Shown here one piece after another: positions 1 through 12,900 of a stretch of 64,000 bases of DNA (its first letter is position 1; every line of letters starts with the position of its first letter). The stretch comes from Sesamum alatum (Eukaryota > Streptophyta > Magnoliopsida > Lamiales > Pedaliaceae): the NCBI GenBank assembly GCA_034509735.1, contig JACGWO010000005.1:37354479-37418478 (forward strand). Reading direction: 5' to 3'. A model generated the notes under the pieces. That model did no database searches and was not told the DNA's origin. It was given only the letters and a program-made list of their open reading frames with translations. A program made the position numbers and the translations under genes.

Positions 1-90
1 TAAACCAACATTCCATGCATTGGTGGGATTTAAACATTTGACCTCATGATCATGGAGCCTCATTTTGGCCAACTAAATCATTCCTCACCA
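1..90 (-). repeat. Degenerate SINE head fragment
   Basis: Read on the minus strand, this piece resembles the 5' part of the SINE at 4436-4702: a gttggccaaaatgaggctcc stretch followed by a weakened B-box region and the ccaccaatgcatgg motif. It is cut off by the window edge. Family assignment is by eye and uncertain. Confidence 0.4.
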
Positions 91-1949
91 GCCACATTTT
101 TAATGACCTAAATTCAGAAATCCCCAATATCCTCTCATTAATTCGAGTTCACAATATTAGGATTAATTCTCATTTGGTTCTTTAACTATGTCATCCATTA
201 ATTTTTGATACCTAATTTTTAGGTCATATCAATATTAGTCCTTGGCGTTATTAAAATCCGAGTTTAATGTAATTTATCTTCCTGTGATATTATAAACGAG
301 CAAATTACTCCATTATAAAAAAAATAACATTTTATCTGTCCGTGTTATTTGGAATGGAACAATTTACCTCCTAGACAGGAAGATAAATTGCTCCATTTTA
401 AAAAATACGGAATGAGTAAATTGATTCATTTTAAAAAAACACAAGAAAGTGAATTGTTATTTTATTTTTCATATGAGGTAATTTGCTCATTTACAATATT
501 ATAAGAGGATTGCTTGCATTTTTCCTATTAAAATTCATCAAATCTGGTCCCCTACCATTATCTTCCTACTAAAACCTGAGGATTTCATTGTTGGAGGGAG
601 TTTTGGGCACCAAATCCAATTTCCCGTCCACCGACCGTCAACAGACCAGATAGAACACATTAGAGTTTGCTCATTGTTATTAAGATATAATTGTTGTAAT
701 TGTCTCTATTAATATTTGACAGGATTGATTGTAATCGATTTACTTCAATTAATAATATTCATCGTTGTCACTTAAAAAAAAAGAAAAAGAAAAAAAGAGA
801 TTTCAAAAATTTTATAAATTTATAAGAGGAAAATGGGAATTTTGAATTTTGGTCATTAGGTACAAATATTAATAAGTTGGAATAACGGTATCACAATTGA
901 ATGAAGATATAATTAAGGGACCAAAAGTAAAATTTTTCCACATAGTAAATGTAAAGGATGGGAGCAAACATATGTTTTTAATTTTTAAGACCTCACTTAA
1001 AACACAACGTTCTTCATCTTGGATAATGACAAATAACAATAACTAGAGCTACGTGGCACCGTTCGATGTGTGTGAAAATATTTAATTAATTTTTTCATAA
1101 ATAAAGCATACCAAATATAATATTGAAATATAATGGAGAGATTATTTTTGTTTAAGAGAAAACAATAATATAAAAATAATTGACATAAAAATATATAATT
1201 TAAAAGATAAAATCTGAAATGGGAGAAAGAAAAATAAAAATAGTTGATAATAAATATTTATTTACTAAGGTAGTTTTGTCGTTGGAGATAGTGGGTTGGG
1301 GATTTCAAAGAGCGTGTGGGTGGGAAGTTAATAAATAAATTAATCAATTAAATTATACATTAAATTGATATACCAAAATGATTGAGACACTAATTCACCC
1401 CTATTTAATTATACTGGAAACTATGACACGCAATACATACGCACATAAATTTTAGTAATATTTTTATTTTATTGAAACTTATAATTTATTGCTATAATTT
1501 ATCATTGTCTTACAATCTCACATATAAAACCTTAATGCATTAATTATCAATACAAATTTTACTCACACTAAATTAAAAATTGAAACTTTGTACGTAGAAT
1601 ATTTATTATATTGATAAGGTCGATTATATATACATGCAACACAAATACTAATATGTTATTTTTATTTCAATTAACAATAAACTTAAGCAAAATGTGAGTA
1701 AATTTAACTTTTTAGTACAGTAATTGCATAGAATTAATTTTCTAAAGGAATTTAATCGGATAGTTAATTCAATTACATGAGTTGAGAAGTTGAATGATGT
1801 TTTTGATATTATAAGAATTTAGTTTAGTAGTATAAAAACTACCACTTTGTATCTATAAGATCCTTCTCTTTATAGTGTAAATATAGTATAGATAATTGAT
1901 GTTCCCTCAAATACTTTTCTCAAAGTTAAAAAATAAGAGAGTGAGTCCC
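91..1949. other. Gene-free AT-rich region
   Basis: No coding exon is recognised. The stretch is AT-rich with many short A and T runs. The only identifiable piece is a SINE 3' end at about 668-800. Confidence 0.6.
668..800 (+). repeat. SINE 3' end, 5'-truncated
   Basis: The run gacaggattgattgtaatcg, followed by ttcaattaataatattcatc and an A-rich tail, matches the 3' ends of the fuller SINE copies at 4436-4702 (minus) and 35463-35760 (plus). The tRNA-like head is not visible upstream, so this copy is probably truncated at its 5' end. Confidence 0.6.
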
Positions 1950-2560
1950 TATTGAGCAGCCCAATGGGTCAGACCATGCTGGCCCATGAACAAGGTGTCA
2001 AGGCCCATAACATATTGTTTATCCTTAGTAACCAGACAAGCCCAAGAAACTAGCCCAATACAACAAGGTGAGTCACCATACAACAGGGACGACACGTCAC
2101 ATGCCGCTGACATCCCATGACACGTCATACTAAAAGATCTTCAACTAACGCCAAATAATCCGACTGAAATCAACTATTTAAGCAGGTAAGTAACAGATTC
2201 CCAAATTATTGGATAGGTTAGATAAAGCTAAATCAAAAGGTCGTATCTTTATCTAGATAAGTCTAAATCATGAATCAATTTTTCTGTTGAGTAGCTAACA
2301 TGTGCAATTTTTCAACGGTGTATGGTCCACCTTAACCACCTTGCGAATCTTGCTCCCTGACCGCCTATAAATTGAGTCATATCGGTAACATCTTCCATCA
2401 AACTGTAGCTCTTTAAGTTCCTCGATTTCTAAACTATTTTTAGCTTACTTTTACACTCCACACAGTTTTCTTTTAGCATCATTTTCAACCATTATTCTCA
2501 TATTTATTTAAATTTTTTTTGGCTCATTTATATTTATATTATAAAAAATATAAATAAATA
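1950..2560 (+). repeat. Possible solo-LTR-like, promoter-like segment
   Basis: This block is less AT-rich than its surroundings. It contains a TATA-like cctataaattgag at about 2363 and looks like the regulatory part of an LTR. No partner LTR and no target duplication could be seen, so the assignment is tentative; it could be other unique sequence. Confidence 0.25.
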
Positions 2561-2604
2561 TAAATATACTGCAGGAAGCGGTACATTTATATTTTTATGA
2601 TTGA

Positions 2605-2623
2605 TCGCTAGTTGAACTAGCGA
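2605..2623. repeat. Hairpin 1: 9-bp stem, 1-nt centre
   Basis: tcgctagtt and aactagcga are exact reverse complements separated by one base. It is the first of three consecutive inverted repeats. Confidence 0.85.
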
Positions 2624-2658
2624 CCAGCCTTTTATTTTTATTTCTTTATTAAAAAAAT

Positions 2659-2682
2659 GACCCAGGCTTGTGAGCCTGGGTC
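2659..2682. repeat. Hairpin 2: 10-bp stem, 4-nt loop
   Basis: gacccaggct and agcctgggtc are exact reverse complements around tgtg. It sits 2 bases before hairpin 3. Confidence 0.85.
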
Positions 2683-2684
2683 AC

Positions 2685-2721
2685 GACCAAGGGTCGCTAT
2701 CTGCATTAGCGACCCTTGGTC
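2685..2721. repeat. Hairpin 3: 14-bp stem, 9-nt loop
   Basis: gaccaagggtcgct and agcgacccttggtc are exact reverse complements. It shares the tcgct/agcga core of hairpin 1, suggesting that the block arose by duplication of one motif. Confidence 0.85.
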
Positions 2722-3963
2722 AATAATTGGGCTTTTAGTTTTTAGTTTTTTTCTAAATTTATTTTGTTAATTTTATTTGATTATATTAATTATAATGAAG
2801 TAATTTAATTGTAATTATTAAATTATTAAAATAATTAAATTAAAATATACAATTGAACTAAATTAATTTTATTTAATTGTATGTTTGTATTTAATTATTT
2901 TATTAATTTACTAATTATAATTAATTTAATTGATAATTTACTATAGGGCATTGTAATTATACAGCTTAATAATTAATTTGTATTAACTAATCAATTTAAA
3001 AATTTACATAAAAAATATAAGTACAAAATTTTAATAATATCCGTCGGTTCTATAATTATGCTTTTATCGCTATTCCCTAGGTCGTCGCCTAAGTGCATGT
3101 GGAAATAAAAAAAAAATATTTAGAATAAAATATGTTTATGAGATAACACACCACTATTTACCAGGACGTTGCTTGTCCAGGTTGATACCAATACCAACGA
3201 CATACTTATAAGACTGATGATCATTATCATAATTTATAATTATTACTAATTTTATATATTTTTTATGTTTGATAATATAGCTGTTAATATTAATTAATTT
3301 TAATCCATAGCCAATAAATGTGTAACCAATAGTGAATTTTCTTATAATAAGTGATAAAAGAAAAGAACATCGACGCCAATGATAAAACTTATTAAATATA
3401 ATTTTAAATTTTAAATTTTAAAATTATAAATAATCAATATTAATTATTAAGTATCTATAATTAATTACTAATTATTATTTTTATAACCTTAATTAATAAT
3501 TAAAAAATAATTAAATTAAAAAAACTATAAAAACAAAAAAAAAAAAAAGGAAGGAATCGCGAAGGTCGCGAGCCCAGCTCACACCCAACAAATGAAAATA
3601 AAAAATGGGTTGCGTTGGCGATATATATGTAAAATTTTTTTTATTTGATAATAAAAATATAAATGGCCCTTTTTCCATTATCTATTCAGTAAGAACATTA
3701 TTGATTTAAACTTTAGAGAGTTAACCCCCATTTTGCTAGTTAGTCCTCTTTTAATCTTAAAATTTTCATGAAAGTATTTTGACCATTGTAATGCTATTGA
3801 AATTTGGTACACATGAGTAATAATGATAATAATTAATTATTATTATTTAAGTTGCCATATTGTCTAAAATATACTTGAAACGAAATTTAATTGTACCGCG
3901 ACTGTGGCTAACATATTATTATATGCTCGACTGCATTTTAGCACTCCAACTAATTAATGACAA

Positions 3964-5059
3964 AAGGCCTATCAACGGGCAAGCATTATCCTACTCGAAC
4001 TCGAACCCAATAAATACTCATAGTTATTATTTATAGACCCTACTCAGACCCTACCCATATAATACCCGTTGGGTCTTACCCATGCTATACCCATAGTAAT
4101 TGGGTCCAATATGGGTCTTACTTATATTAATTTGTTAAAGTGATAAAGCATTATACATACTTTTTTTTATAATGATATCATCAAAACATATTACAAAATT
4201 AATTAACAAAAATATTCCATGAATTTGCAATCGATAAAATAAATTAAAAGCTATTCATTTTTTCAACATTTGCAAATCGAACATCGATAATTGAAATGTA
4301 AATAATGATCTTGACTTTGCTCAAATATCATTATTAATCAATTATATAATCTACATAGATTCAAGATATGAACATAAATTGAAAAACGGTAAGAAAAAAT
4401 AAGTATGAAAGTAGGCTTTAACTTAGAAATACATATTTTTTATTTTTTGAAGTGAAAGCGATGAATATTATTAATTGAAATAAATTGAATACAATCCATC
4501 CTGTCGGCTATTACAACAATTAGAACAATCATAACTTGATCAAAATATCACATAAGTTCAATCTAAACAACCACTTACTATTACAGTATACACAATCCTG
4601 CTATACAGTAGACTATCCTCCCACACATTGGTGGAGTTCGAACCCATTACCTCTAAAGTCATGGGACTTCAACCTTAACCACCAAGCCAAGAGATCATTG
4701 GTACATTTTCTTTATTAATTTGAAATTGCGTTCAACTTTAATTTAATGAGTTTTTGCAATTCAAATTCAAACAAATCTATCTTCATATGTTAGTCGAGCT
4801 TAACTAATTTTACATGACAAGTAAATCGAGTCGATTGATATATAAAAAATTTACAAATTTGAAGAATTTTAAAATTTACCCGTTCAATACCCATACCCAC
4901 GGATATTTTAGGGTCTAGACCCTACCCATACTCAAAAGACTTATTCCAATGGGTATGGGTCCGGGTCTAGATCTAATATAAAATTATAGGGTTTGGGTAT
5001 GATATTAACTATTGTAATGGGTTCCGAGTCTGGGTATTACCCGTCCATTGACAGGTCTA
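3964..5059. mobile_element. hAT-type non-autonomous element (MITE), 8-bp TSD
   Basis: The left end reads aaggcctatcaacgggc and the right end, reverse complemented, tagacctgtcaatggac. These are imperfect terminal inverted repeats of the hAT type. A perfect 8-bp duplication, aatgacaa, flanks it at 3956-3963 and 5060-5067. The subterminal regions are full of repeated gggta/taccc motifs, as is common for plant hAT MITEs. No transposase is encoded. A SINE is nested inside at 4436-4702. Confidence 0.8.
4436..4702 (-). mobile_element. tRNA-derived SINE nested in the hAT MITE
   Basis: On the minus strand it begins near accaatgatctcttggcttgg, has an A-box-like tggcttggtggttaagg and a B-box ggttcgaactcc (plus-strand 4633-4644), and ends in the conserved ttcaattaataatattcatc followed by an A-rich tail. 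A box, B box, roughly 270-bp length and A-rich 3' end together define a tRNA-derived SINE. Related copies lie at 35463-35760, 58608-58858 and, in part, 668-800. Confidence 0.75.
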
Positions 5060-5067
5060 AATGACAA

Positions 5068-5960
5068 TTGTGTATAAATGATTTGGGAAATAGAAAATTG
5101 AATTTTATTTTATTTTTTCGCAGATTTTAATTTAAATAAAGTGATTGACTACTTTGAATATATTATTTCGTCACAATGCCAGTTGATAATATACTTGGTC
5201 TTTATGACTATTTGACTAATAATTGATTGTTGTTTACGACGAATCATACAACTCAATCACTACTATAAATGCATAATTCCCGAATTTCAAGTTCTTTTTT
5301 TTCTTACTAAATTTAAAATTACCGATTTCATCTCATACTGAGCTCACTAATATAAGCATCAAACGGCTATAACTAAAACATACTTGGTTATGTATAACCT
5401 ACTTTGTAAATGCAAGTTAGCTTGAAAGAAACCTATGGCTTGAGATTGGAGCAAGGACTTAAGCATTAAACTTAACCCATAGTTTGAACAACAGATTATA
5501 TATATAGATATATAGATATTAATTAAAGAAAAAAATATTAATTTTCTACATGTCAAAATGACTCATATAAAGAGTATAGAAAATGTCCGTACACACAAAT
5601 AACAATTACTAAATAATTTCAATTTTTTATTTAATAGATTATATATAAATTTCATTGTATTTTAATATATAGTATAATTGATTCACTTTTAGTACCAATT
5701 CAACAATACACTACTCCAAGATATTCCCTGCACATTGCAACCAATAAAAAACTATCTCCCACTACTTTGTTTCTTGGTCAGCACACCACAAATACATAAA
5801 CAATTTTTCATGAAAAAATTTATAAATTGATTGATTACCCAAAACATTAGGCGCTGTGAAGTTAAGTTTAATTATATAAATATTATTATCCTTCAGAATA
5901 ATATAAATACATTATCCGATATTGTACTTGTAACTAGAAATATTCTTTATTTGATAAATT
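5068..5960. other. Gene-free AT-rich region
   Basis: No coding signal, RNA gene or clear repeat boundary was seen here. Confidence 0.5.
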
Positions 5961-5963
5961 ATA

Positions 5964-6388
5964 GGGTAAATTACATCTAAATTCCATGAGGTTTGACTAA
6001 TTACAAATACTCCTCGTTGTTTGAAAAATTACAAATACCCCTACGAGGTTTGTAATTTTCAAGCAAAGGCTTGAATTAACTATTTTGCCCTTGAATTTTT
6101 TGTTAAATTGTAGAAAAATCAGCTAAAGCAAATTGCATTATTAATTCATCTGTGTAAAACACTTAAGAACTTCTTCCTGCGCATTGTAGTCCAAAAACAT
6201 TCAAAGAATTTTAAAAATTAAATAAACTGCATAAGGGCATTTTGGTAAGTTCACCCATAAAATAGATGAAATTTGGTTATTTGTTAGACGGTTACAACCC
6301 CCAAGGAGAGTATTTGTAATTTTTCAAACAACGAGGGATATTTCTAATTATATCAAACCTTAAGAGAGGTAGCTATAATTTTTCTAAA
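5964..6388. mobile_element. Long-TIR MITE, copy 1
   Basis: The two ends are inverted copies of each other for about 70 bp. The left has aatactcctcgttgtttgaa and the right has the reverse complement of atccctcgttgtttgaaaaa. The middle is AT-rich and encodes nothing. Related copies with the same ends lie at 57801-58272 and 59645-59887, with a half copy near 56746. Confidence 0.7.
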
Positions 6389-6788
6389 TTATATCAACAC
6401 CCTCTTAAAAATTATATTTATAATTTACAAAAAATAATGAGTATTTGTATAATTAGAGAGCCAACGCATTTACGTAAAATATACACAAAAATCAATACAA
6501 CCAAAACAAAATGTCTAGTACTTGGAGCGGGTCCAAGTCTTGTCCTTTCTTTTTATAAAAATATTAATTATATGATTATATTAATAGTTTAATAAATTAA
6601 ATAATTAAATAGTATATTAATTTAATCGATACATTAATATAATTAAAAATTATAAAATAAATTATATTAAATTAATAAAACGAAACAACCACCCATCTAT
6701 TCAATGGACTTAAAATTTTTAAATTTATTCGTGGAATGTCAGTCTTAACTACTGATTACATGTGATTGGTCAAGTGTTGTCCTTATCT
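6389..6788. promoter_or_regulatory. Upstream region of the PHD gene
   Basis: AT-rich sequence between the MITE and the first exon of the PHD gene. A TATA-like tatatac at about 6790 lies shortly before the CT-rich leader, so the promoter core is probably here. This is inference from position only. Confidence 0.35.
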
Positions 6789-6812
6789 GTATATACAACT
6801 CAGACTTGCCCC

Positions 6813-6847
6813 TCACTCACTCACTCACTCACTCTCTCTCTCTCTCA
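6813..6847 (+). repeat. (CACT)n/(CT)n microsatellite in the 5' leader
   Basis: Several cact units run into a ctctctct tract. It lies about 150 bp upstream of the inferred start codon, so it is probably in the 5' UTR. Pyrimidine-rich leaders are common in plant genes. Confidence 0.85.
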
Positions 6848-6989
6848 CTAGCGCACAACACAGAAACAGTCGCAGATATATTCACGAACATGCAGTCAGT
6901 GATGCTGAAGAATTATTAATTAGTAGAATTGAGGGCTCAGACGCCACACATTTTCAGAGAAAGCCGGCGCCACACATTTTTCGCTGTCA

Positions 6990-9900
6990 ATGTCTCAGGC
7001 CCACATCATGGTGAGAAAACCCTAAAGAAACCCTAGTTTGCTTGTGTGTGTCTATATATATATATATCCGCGATCAGAAAAGTAATGGTGTGGTTGTTGA
7101 AACTTGAAAGTTCAGATTTGTTTCCCTTAGTATTTTACTGATTGCTATAAATGGATCTCACTGAATACGGTGGCATGCTTGTAGATATATATAGATGCGT
7201 GTTTATTTAATTATATATATATATATATATATATACTAGCATCATCTGTACATTCGATGATGCGGCTGTTTGATTTCTAAATTTTAAATTTTAAATATTT
7301 ATTAAAATTTGTTATGGGATATTCTTTTTAATTATCTAAGTATTTATTGATTTGTGATAAGTGAAATAAAGAATAAGTAAAATGAAATAAAATACAATAA
7401 TTGAAAATAAAAAATAAAACTTTAGATAATGAAAGCGAGATAAGGGAGGACAAAAGTAAACAAACACCAAGATGAGTGGAAAAAGGAAAAAGATAGAGAA
7501 AGACAAAAAAGTTAATTTGGTATTATCTTTTTAAACAGGGGTAATTTTATCAATGTATTAAAAAACGCACCAATAGGCCTGGATAGTATAGATTAAGGTG
7601 TGTGGCATGCATACAAATTATGAATTACTGTTTTACAGAAACTTGTATTTTATGTATTTACTCTTTAAAAAATGAAGAAGAAAATATTTTAGTACATGAG
7701 AGATATATTACTTAACATAATTGGAGGAGAAACAAATATTTATGACTGGGGATAACATGTAGGAGGGGTTGAAGAGAAAGAAGCAAAAGAAAATGGGAGT
7801 TGTAGAACATAAATAAGAAACATTAATTAAGAAAATAGTTATTCATAGAGATCCAAGAACATAAATAGAATAGATAAATAGTACAAATATACTGATAGTT
7901 TGTCTTTAGCTTTTCTTGCCTTCTGGATGCAAAGGGCAACAAACATTGTGAAATGGGGTTAGGGGGTTGCTATATAGTAGGGGTGGATCAAAAAACCAAT
8001 CTAATTGTGTTGAAATCGAAATTTTGATTTGTATCAAATACCAAATTGTTATTGATTTGGTATTCGGTAGAAGTTTTGCAGAATTTTGATATTTTGTTCG
8101 ATTTTGATTTTGGTTACCAATTAATTGAATCGAATATCAAATTTTTTCTTCATCAATACATATATAATACTTATTACCTTACTTTACACTATGAAAAAGT
8201 GTTAATACGTGTTAATACATATTTAACACTTTTTAAAAGTACAACACTTTTACCGTTTGTTTCTTTATTATTGTTATTTTTTAAAATTTGATTAATTGAC
8301 GTATTGAACCAAACTAGGAAATTCAGTTAGGTATTCGTTATGCCAAGAACTTTCAGTTTGGTTCGGTTCCATTCCGTTTGGTTCAGTATGATAATTCGTC
8401 CCCTATAATCTCTCTTTTGAGCAAGTTGCTGTGTTGGGTGGGACCTAAAGGTTCTGTAAAATTAATTGTTTATTTTGTTGAAGAAATGTAAAATAACTTG
8501 TGAAGAAATGACTTTATTGTGTGCCTTGCAAATGGATTCTTGAATGACTTTTCAGAATGGGATTTACAAAGTATGAAATGATTGATTCTTGAAAACAAAA
8601 ATGGACTGGTTATTCAGTTGTGTATAATTCAATTACTTCTTTTTTTGATATTTATTTGAGCATTTCTGCAATTTTTGATAGAAAATGTGCATGCGTGAGA
8701 AACATAACCTAATAAGCAAATGGGTTCTTTACCGAGATAAAGTCTTGAGTTAGTAATTGGTCTGTGAATGAACTGTTGCTGTAGAGGCTCCATCTGGTAA
8801 ATTTTTTTATTTTGTAATTATGGAAGAAAAAGAATATCAGCAGTGTGGTTAAATCTTTGTACTTTCTTGGCTTTGTAATTTTTCAAAATGGAAATGATGT
8901 GGAGGAATTTTGCAAGCCACTTTTGGATGTTTTAACAGTCATTAACATGTTTATTAAAATTAGTTTTCTTTTGTTTTCTTTCTTTTCTAGATAGAAAATG
9001 TTTAATCCACTAAATATCCTTACCAATAGGTATCATAGAAGTTGGAAAAGTATCATCTTGGCCCATTTGAAAGTTGTTATGATTTTGTTTGGGCTCTTTA
9101 TTGCTCCGATAAAGTTTCTTGTATCTTATTGAGAAATTTATTGCATGCTTTTGCAAATCATATAATATTTTGTTGTTTGGTGTTCATTCTATCTTTAACT
9201 CTCTTTGTTCTTTCTGTATTTGCCTTTACTATTATCTAGAATGGATGACACTATATTGAGGCATGCCTTTGGGTATAAATTAGAGGTAGCAAATCAAAAT
9301 GTACTACTTTCAATGTGTCATAGCCTTTTGCCCTTGTCAGATTTTCTTTCTTTGTTTTGGCAATATGCAGACTGACTTATAAATGTTACACCAAATGTTT
9401 AGTGAGACTAGGTAATTTGATGATTGACACACATCCTATGTTTGAAAATGAGGGGTATGCGACAATTATCCACACATTCAGTGCACAAAGCACCTAGTGT
9501 AGTATGGATTTAACTACATGCATGATCATGGTTGACCTTTGTTATTCTCAGAAATAGAGAATGATCATCTTGTTTCTTGTTCATCGATTAAAAGACTATG
9601 TATATAAGTACAGAAATCCTATATTAGGAAACATAATATCCTATATAAGTTAAACAAAACTAGTTCTCTAATTACTATTATTTAGCCTACTAATCAGCCT
9701 ATAATTGTTAACCATCTCATGCCTACAAATCAGCCTATATAGAATCTGTAACACTCCCCCCCCAAGCTGGAGCATAGATGTTACTCATGCCCAGCTTGTT
9801 ACATAGATAATCAGTCCGAACCCCATTAAGAGCCTTTGTGAATATATCACCTAATTGTTCTCCAGTTTTCAAATAACCTGTAGTGATCAAGCCCTGTTGA

Positions 9901-12900
9901 ATCTTTTCACGAACGAAATGACAATCAATCTGTAATGTTTTGAATAATTTTCTAGAATTTAGTAAGGAAAAATGGGGAAGAAGGGAGGAGGATAAGGGAA
10001 GGGGAGAGAGAGAGAGAAGAGAAAAGATAGAAGCAGGGAACTTGTAATTTTTCATTGAATGCGTAGAAAATTCAGCTTACACCATATAACCCTAATCTCC
10101 TGAATTCAAAGTTTACAAAAGGTCCTGACAAAAAGGCTCGAACCCAGCTTTAACTTCAGAGAGCCGCAGACGTCCTTCCCTTCAGCTGACGCGTGTCGAC
10201 TGGTCGGCTGCTTTTCCCTTTTCTAAAACGCCATTGTTCGACACCAATTCGGGAATTAGGGATTTAGCCCTAATATCCTCCAAAACGACGCCGTCCCCTG
10301 AACCCTCGCCCCCAATTTCTTTAATCTCCGTATCTGATTTGATCGGATGGTCGCCCCCTTTCCCTTTCATCTGATGGTCACCATTTAAAGTCGCACTTTC
10401 AGCTAAAAACGTGACAGCCCCTCCTCCATTTTTCTTCCTTGTCCCCAAGGATCAAAATCTGAAAACTTTGCAGCTATTGCATGGTAATCCTCCCAAGTGG
10501 CTTGTTCGGGTGAAGAATGAGACCATTGTATAAGTACTTGGGGAACCCCCACATTGTTCCTTGGCACCAATCTTCGAGCTAGGATGGATATGGGGTACAC
10601 TTTGAACACCTCATCAGCAAATTCAGGCAGCTCCTGGGAGGGAAAATATTTGGATCCTATTTTTTTCTTCAGCAAAGATACATGGAAGACAGGATGTATC
10701 TTGGATCTAGGGGGCAGTGCCAACTTATATGTAACCGTTTCTATCCTTTCTAGCACCTTATACGGCCCAAAGTATTTCACAGACAACTTCAACTGCTTCC
10801 TCAATGCAACTGTAGTTTGTTTGTAAGGCTGCAGTTTGAGGAAAACCTCATCACCCACAACAAATTCTCTTTCAGATCTCTTTCTGTCAGCAAAGAGCTT
10901 CATCCTATTCTGAGCCTGATGCAAATTTTCCTTCAAAAGTTGTGTAACCTTGATCCTCTCTTGGATAAGCTCTTCTACCTCTGCATGATGGCTCTGCAAG
11001 TAAGGTCCAATGGCCAATTGATGAGGTGGATAACCATACAAGGCCTGAAATGGAGTGACTTTTAAGCCTGTATGGAAGTAGGTGTTGAACCAGAATTCAG
11101 CCAGAGTTATCCACTGTGCCCACTTCTTTGGTTGTTGATGACACATACACCTCAAGTAATTTTCAAGGCATTGATTCACCCTTTCAGTTTGACCATCACT
11201 TTGTGGATGGTATGCTGAAGACATATCTAGAGACACCCCAGCCAGATTGAAGAGATCCTTCCAAAACCTGCTGGTGAACACTTTATCTCTATCAGACACA
11301 ATACTGACTGGTAGGTCATGCAACTTAAATATGTGATCAAAGAAAACCTTAGCAATAGTGGCAGCTGCGTAGGGATGTTTGATGGCAATAAAGTGAGAGT
11401 ATTTGGTGAGTCTATCCACAATCACCATGATGGAATCCTTCCCTTCAGAGGTGGGTAATCCCTCTAAGAAATCCATGGATATGCAGGACCATGCTTGGTC
11501 AGGAATAGGTAGAGGCTGAAGGAGTCCAGGGTGGGCACTGTTATCATGTTTTGCTCTCTGACAGATTTCACATTCCTTCACCCATCTGTGAACTTCTTCC
11601 CTCAGTGTAGGCCAGTAGAATAGTGGTTTAATTCTCTGGTAAGTTCCATTCATCTTTGAGTGTCCCCCTAAGGCTGAATCATGCAGAAATTTGTTGAGCC
11701 TTTCTCTGATTCCCCTATGGCTCCCAACACAGATTCTACCTCCCCTTCTCAATATCCCAGATTCAAAAGTGTAGTCAGGGTAGGCTTGATCATCCACTGC
11801 CTTGGCTTGAATGACTGTCTGAAATAGGGTGTTTCCCTCATAGCTGTTTTGCAACTCCTGCATCCACATAGGTATCTGTGTGGAGATGGCATTGAATTGA
11901 GCTTCAACAGATCCATGCTCAATCCTGGATAGAGCATCAACAACTCTATTTGAGTTACCCTTCTTATACTGGACTTCATAGCTAAGTCCTAACAACTTAG
12001 TCACTCCTTTCTGTTGTAGGATTGAATCAATTCTTTGATCAAGCTAGTGTTTTAGGCTCATTTGATCAGTCCTGATAACAAAATGGTTTCCCTGCAGATA
12101 GTGCTTCCATTTAGTAACTGCCAGCAAAAGTGCTAAGAGCTCCTTCTCATAGGTGGATAGCCCTATGATTTTCTGTGCTAGTGCCTTGCTTAAATAAGCT
12201 ATAGGCCTTCCTTCCTGCATTAAGACTGCACCAATCCCTTTTCCACTTGCATTTGTTTCCACTACAAAGGATTTTGTAAAGTCAGGCAGGGCTAATACAG
12301 GTGCAGTGTCACTTTCTTCAATCTTTCAAAGGCTGCTTCAGCCTCTTCATTCCAGATAAATCCCTCCTTCTTTAGCAAGGTGGTGAGAGGTTTACTAATC
12401 ACTCTATACCCTTTAATAAATTTCCTGTAATATCCTGTCAATCCCAGAAAACCCCTTAGTGCCTTAACATTAGTTGGGATTGGCCAGCTTCTCATACATT
12501 CTATCTTTTTAGGATCTGTAGCTACCCCGTCATGTGATATGATGTGACCAAGGTATTCTATTTGCGACTGAGCAAAGGAGCATTTACTCTTCTTAGCATA
12601 AAGTTGGTGTGTCCTCAATAGATCCAACATAGTTTTCAAATGTTGTATATGATCATCCAAGCTTCTACTGTAGATCAGAATGTCATCAAAGAAAACTAAC
12701 ACAAATTTTCTAAGGAATGGTTCAAAAACCTGATTCATCAAGGCTTGAAATGTTGAAGGAGCATTGCAGAGCCCAAAGGGCATGACAAGGAACTCATAGT
12801 GTCCACTATGAGTGATGAAGTTGGTTTTGGACACATCTTCTTTCTTCATCCTGCTCTGGAAGTACCCAGACCTCAGGTCCACCTTGGTGAAATATCTGGC

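Larger units (their letters stand above)
2575..3670. repeat. AT-rich repeat with possible inverted ends
   Basis: The segment catttatatttttat near 2584 recurs in inverted orientation near 3650, which would bound an element of about 1.1 kb. The interior is extremely AT-rich apart from the hairpin block at 2605-2721 and a gaatcgcgaaggtcgcgagc stretch near 3556. No clear target duplication was found. Confidence 0.3.

Noticed and set aside
4633..4688. Possible tRNA gene
   Set aside because: A- and B-box-like motifs are present but no cloverleaf with acceptor stem could be drawn; the A-rich tail and related copies point to a SINE.
6766..7014. 82-residue open frame covering the PHD gene leader
   Set aside because: It includes the CT microsatellite as Ser-Leu repeats and a different frame from the ATG that splices in phase to the PHD exon.
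10182..10448. Open frame in the gypsy LTR (and its copy at 15288-15620)
   Set aside because: It lies in the GC-rich half of the LTR, has no family resemblance, and is duplicated only because the LTR is.
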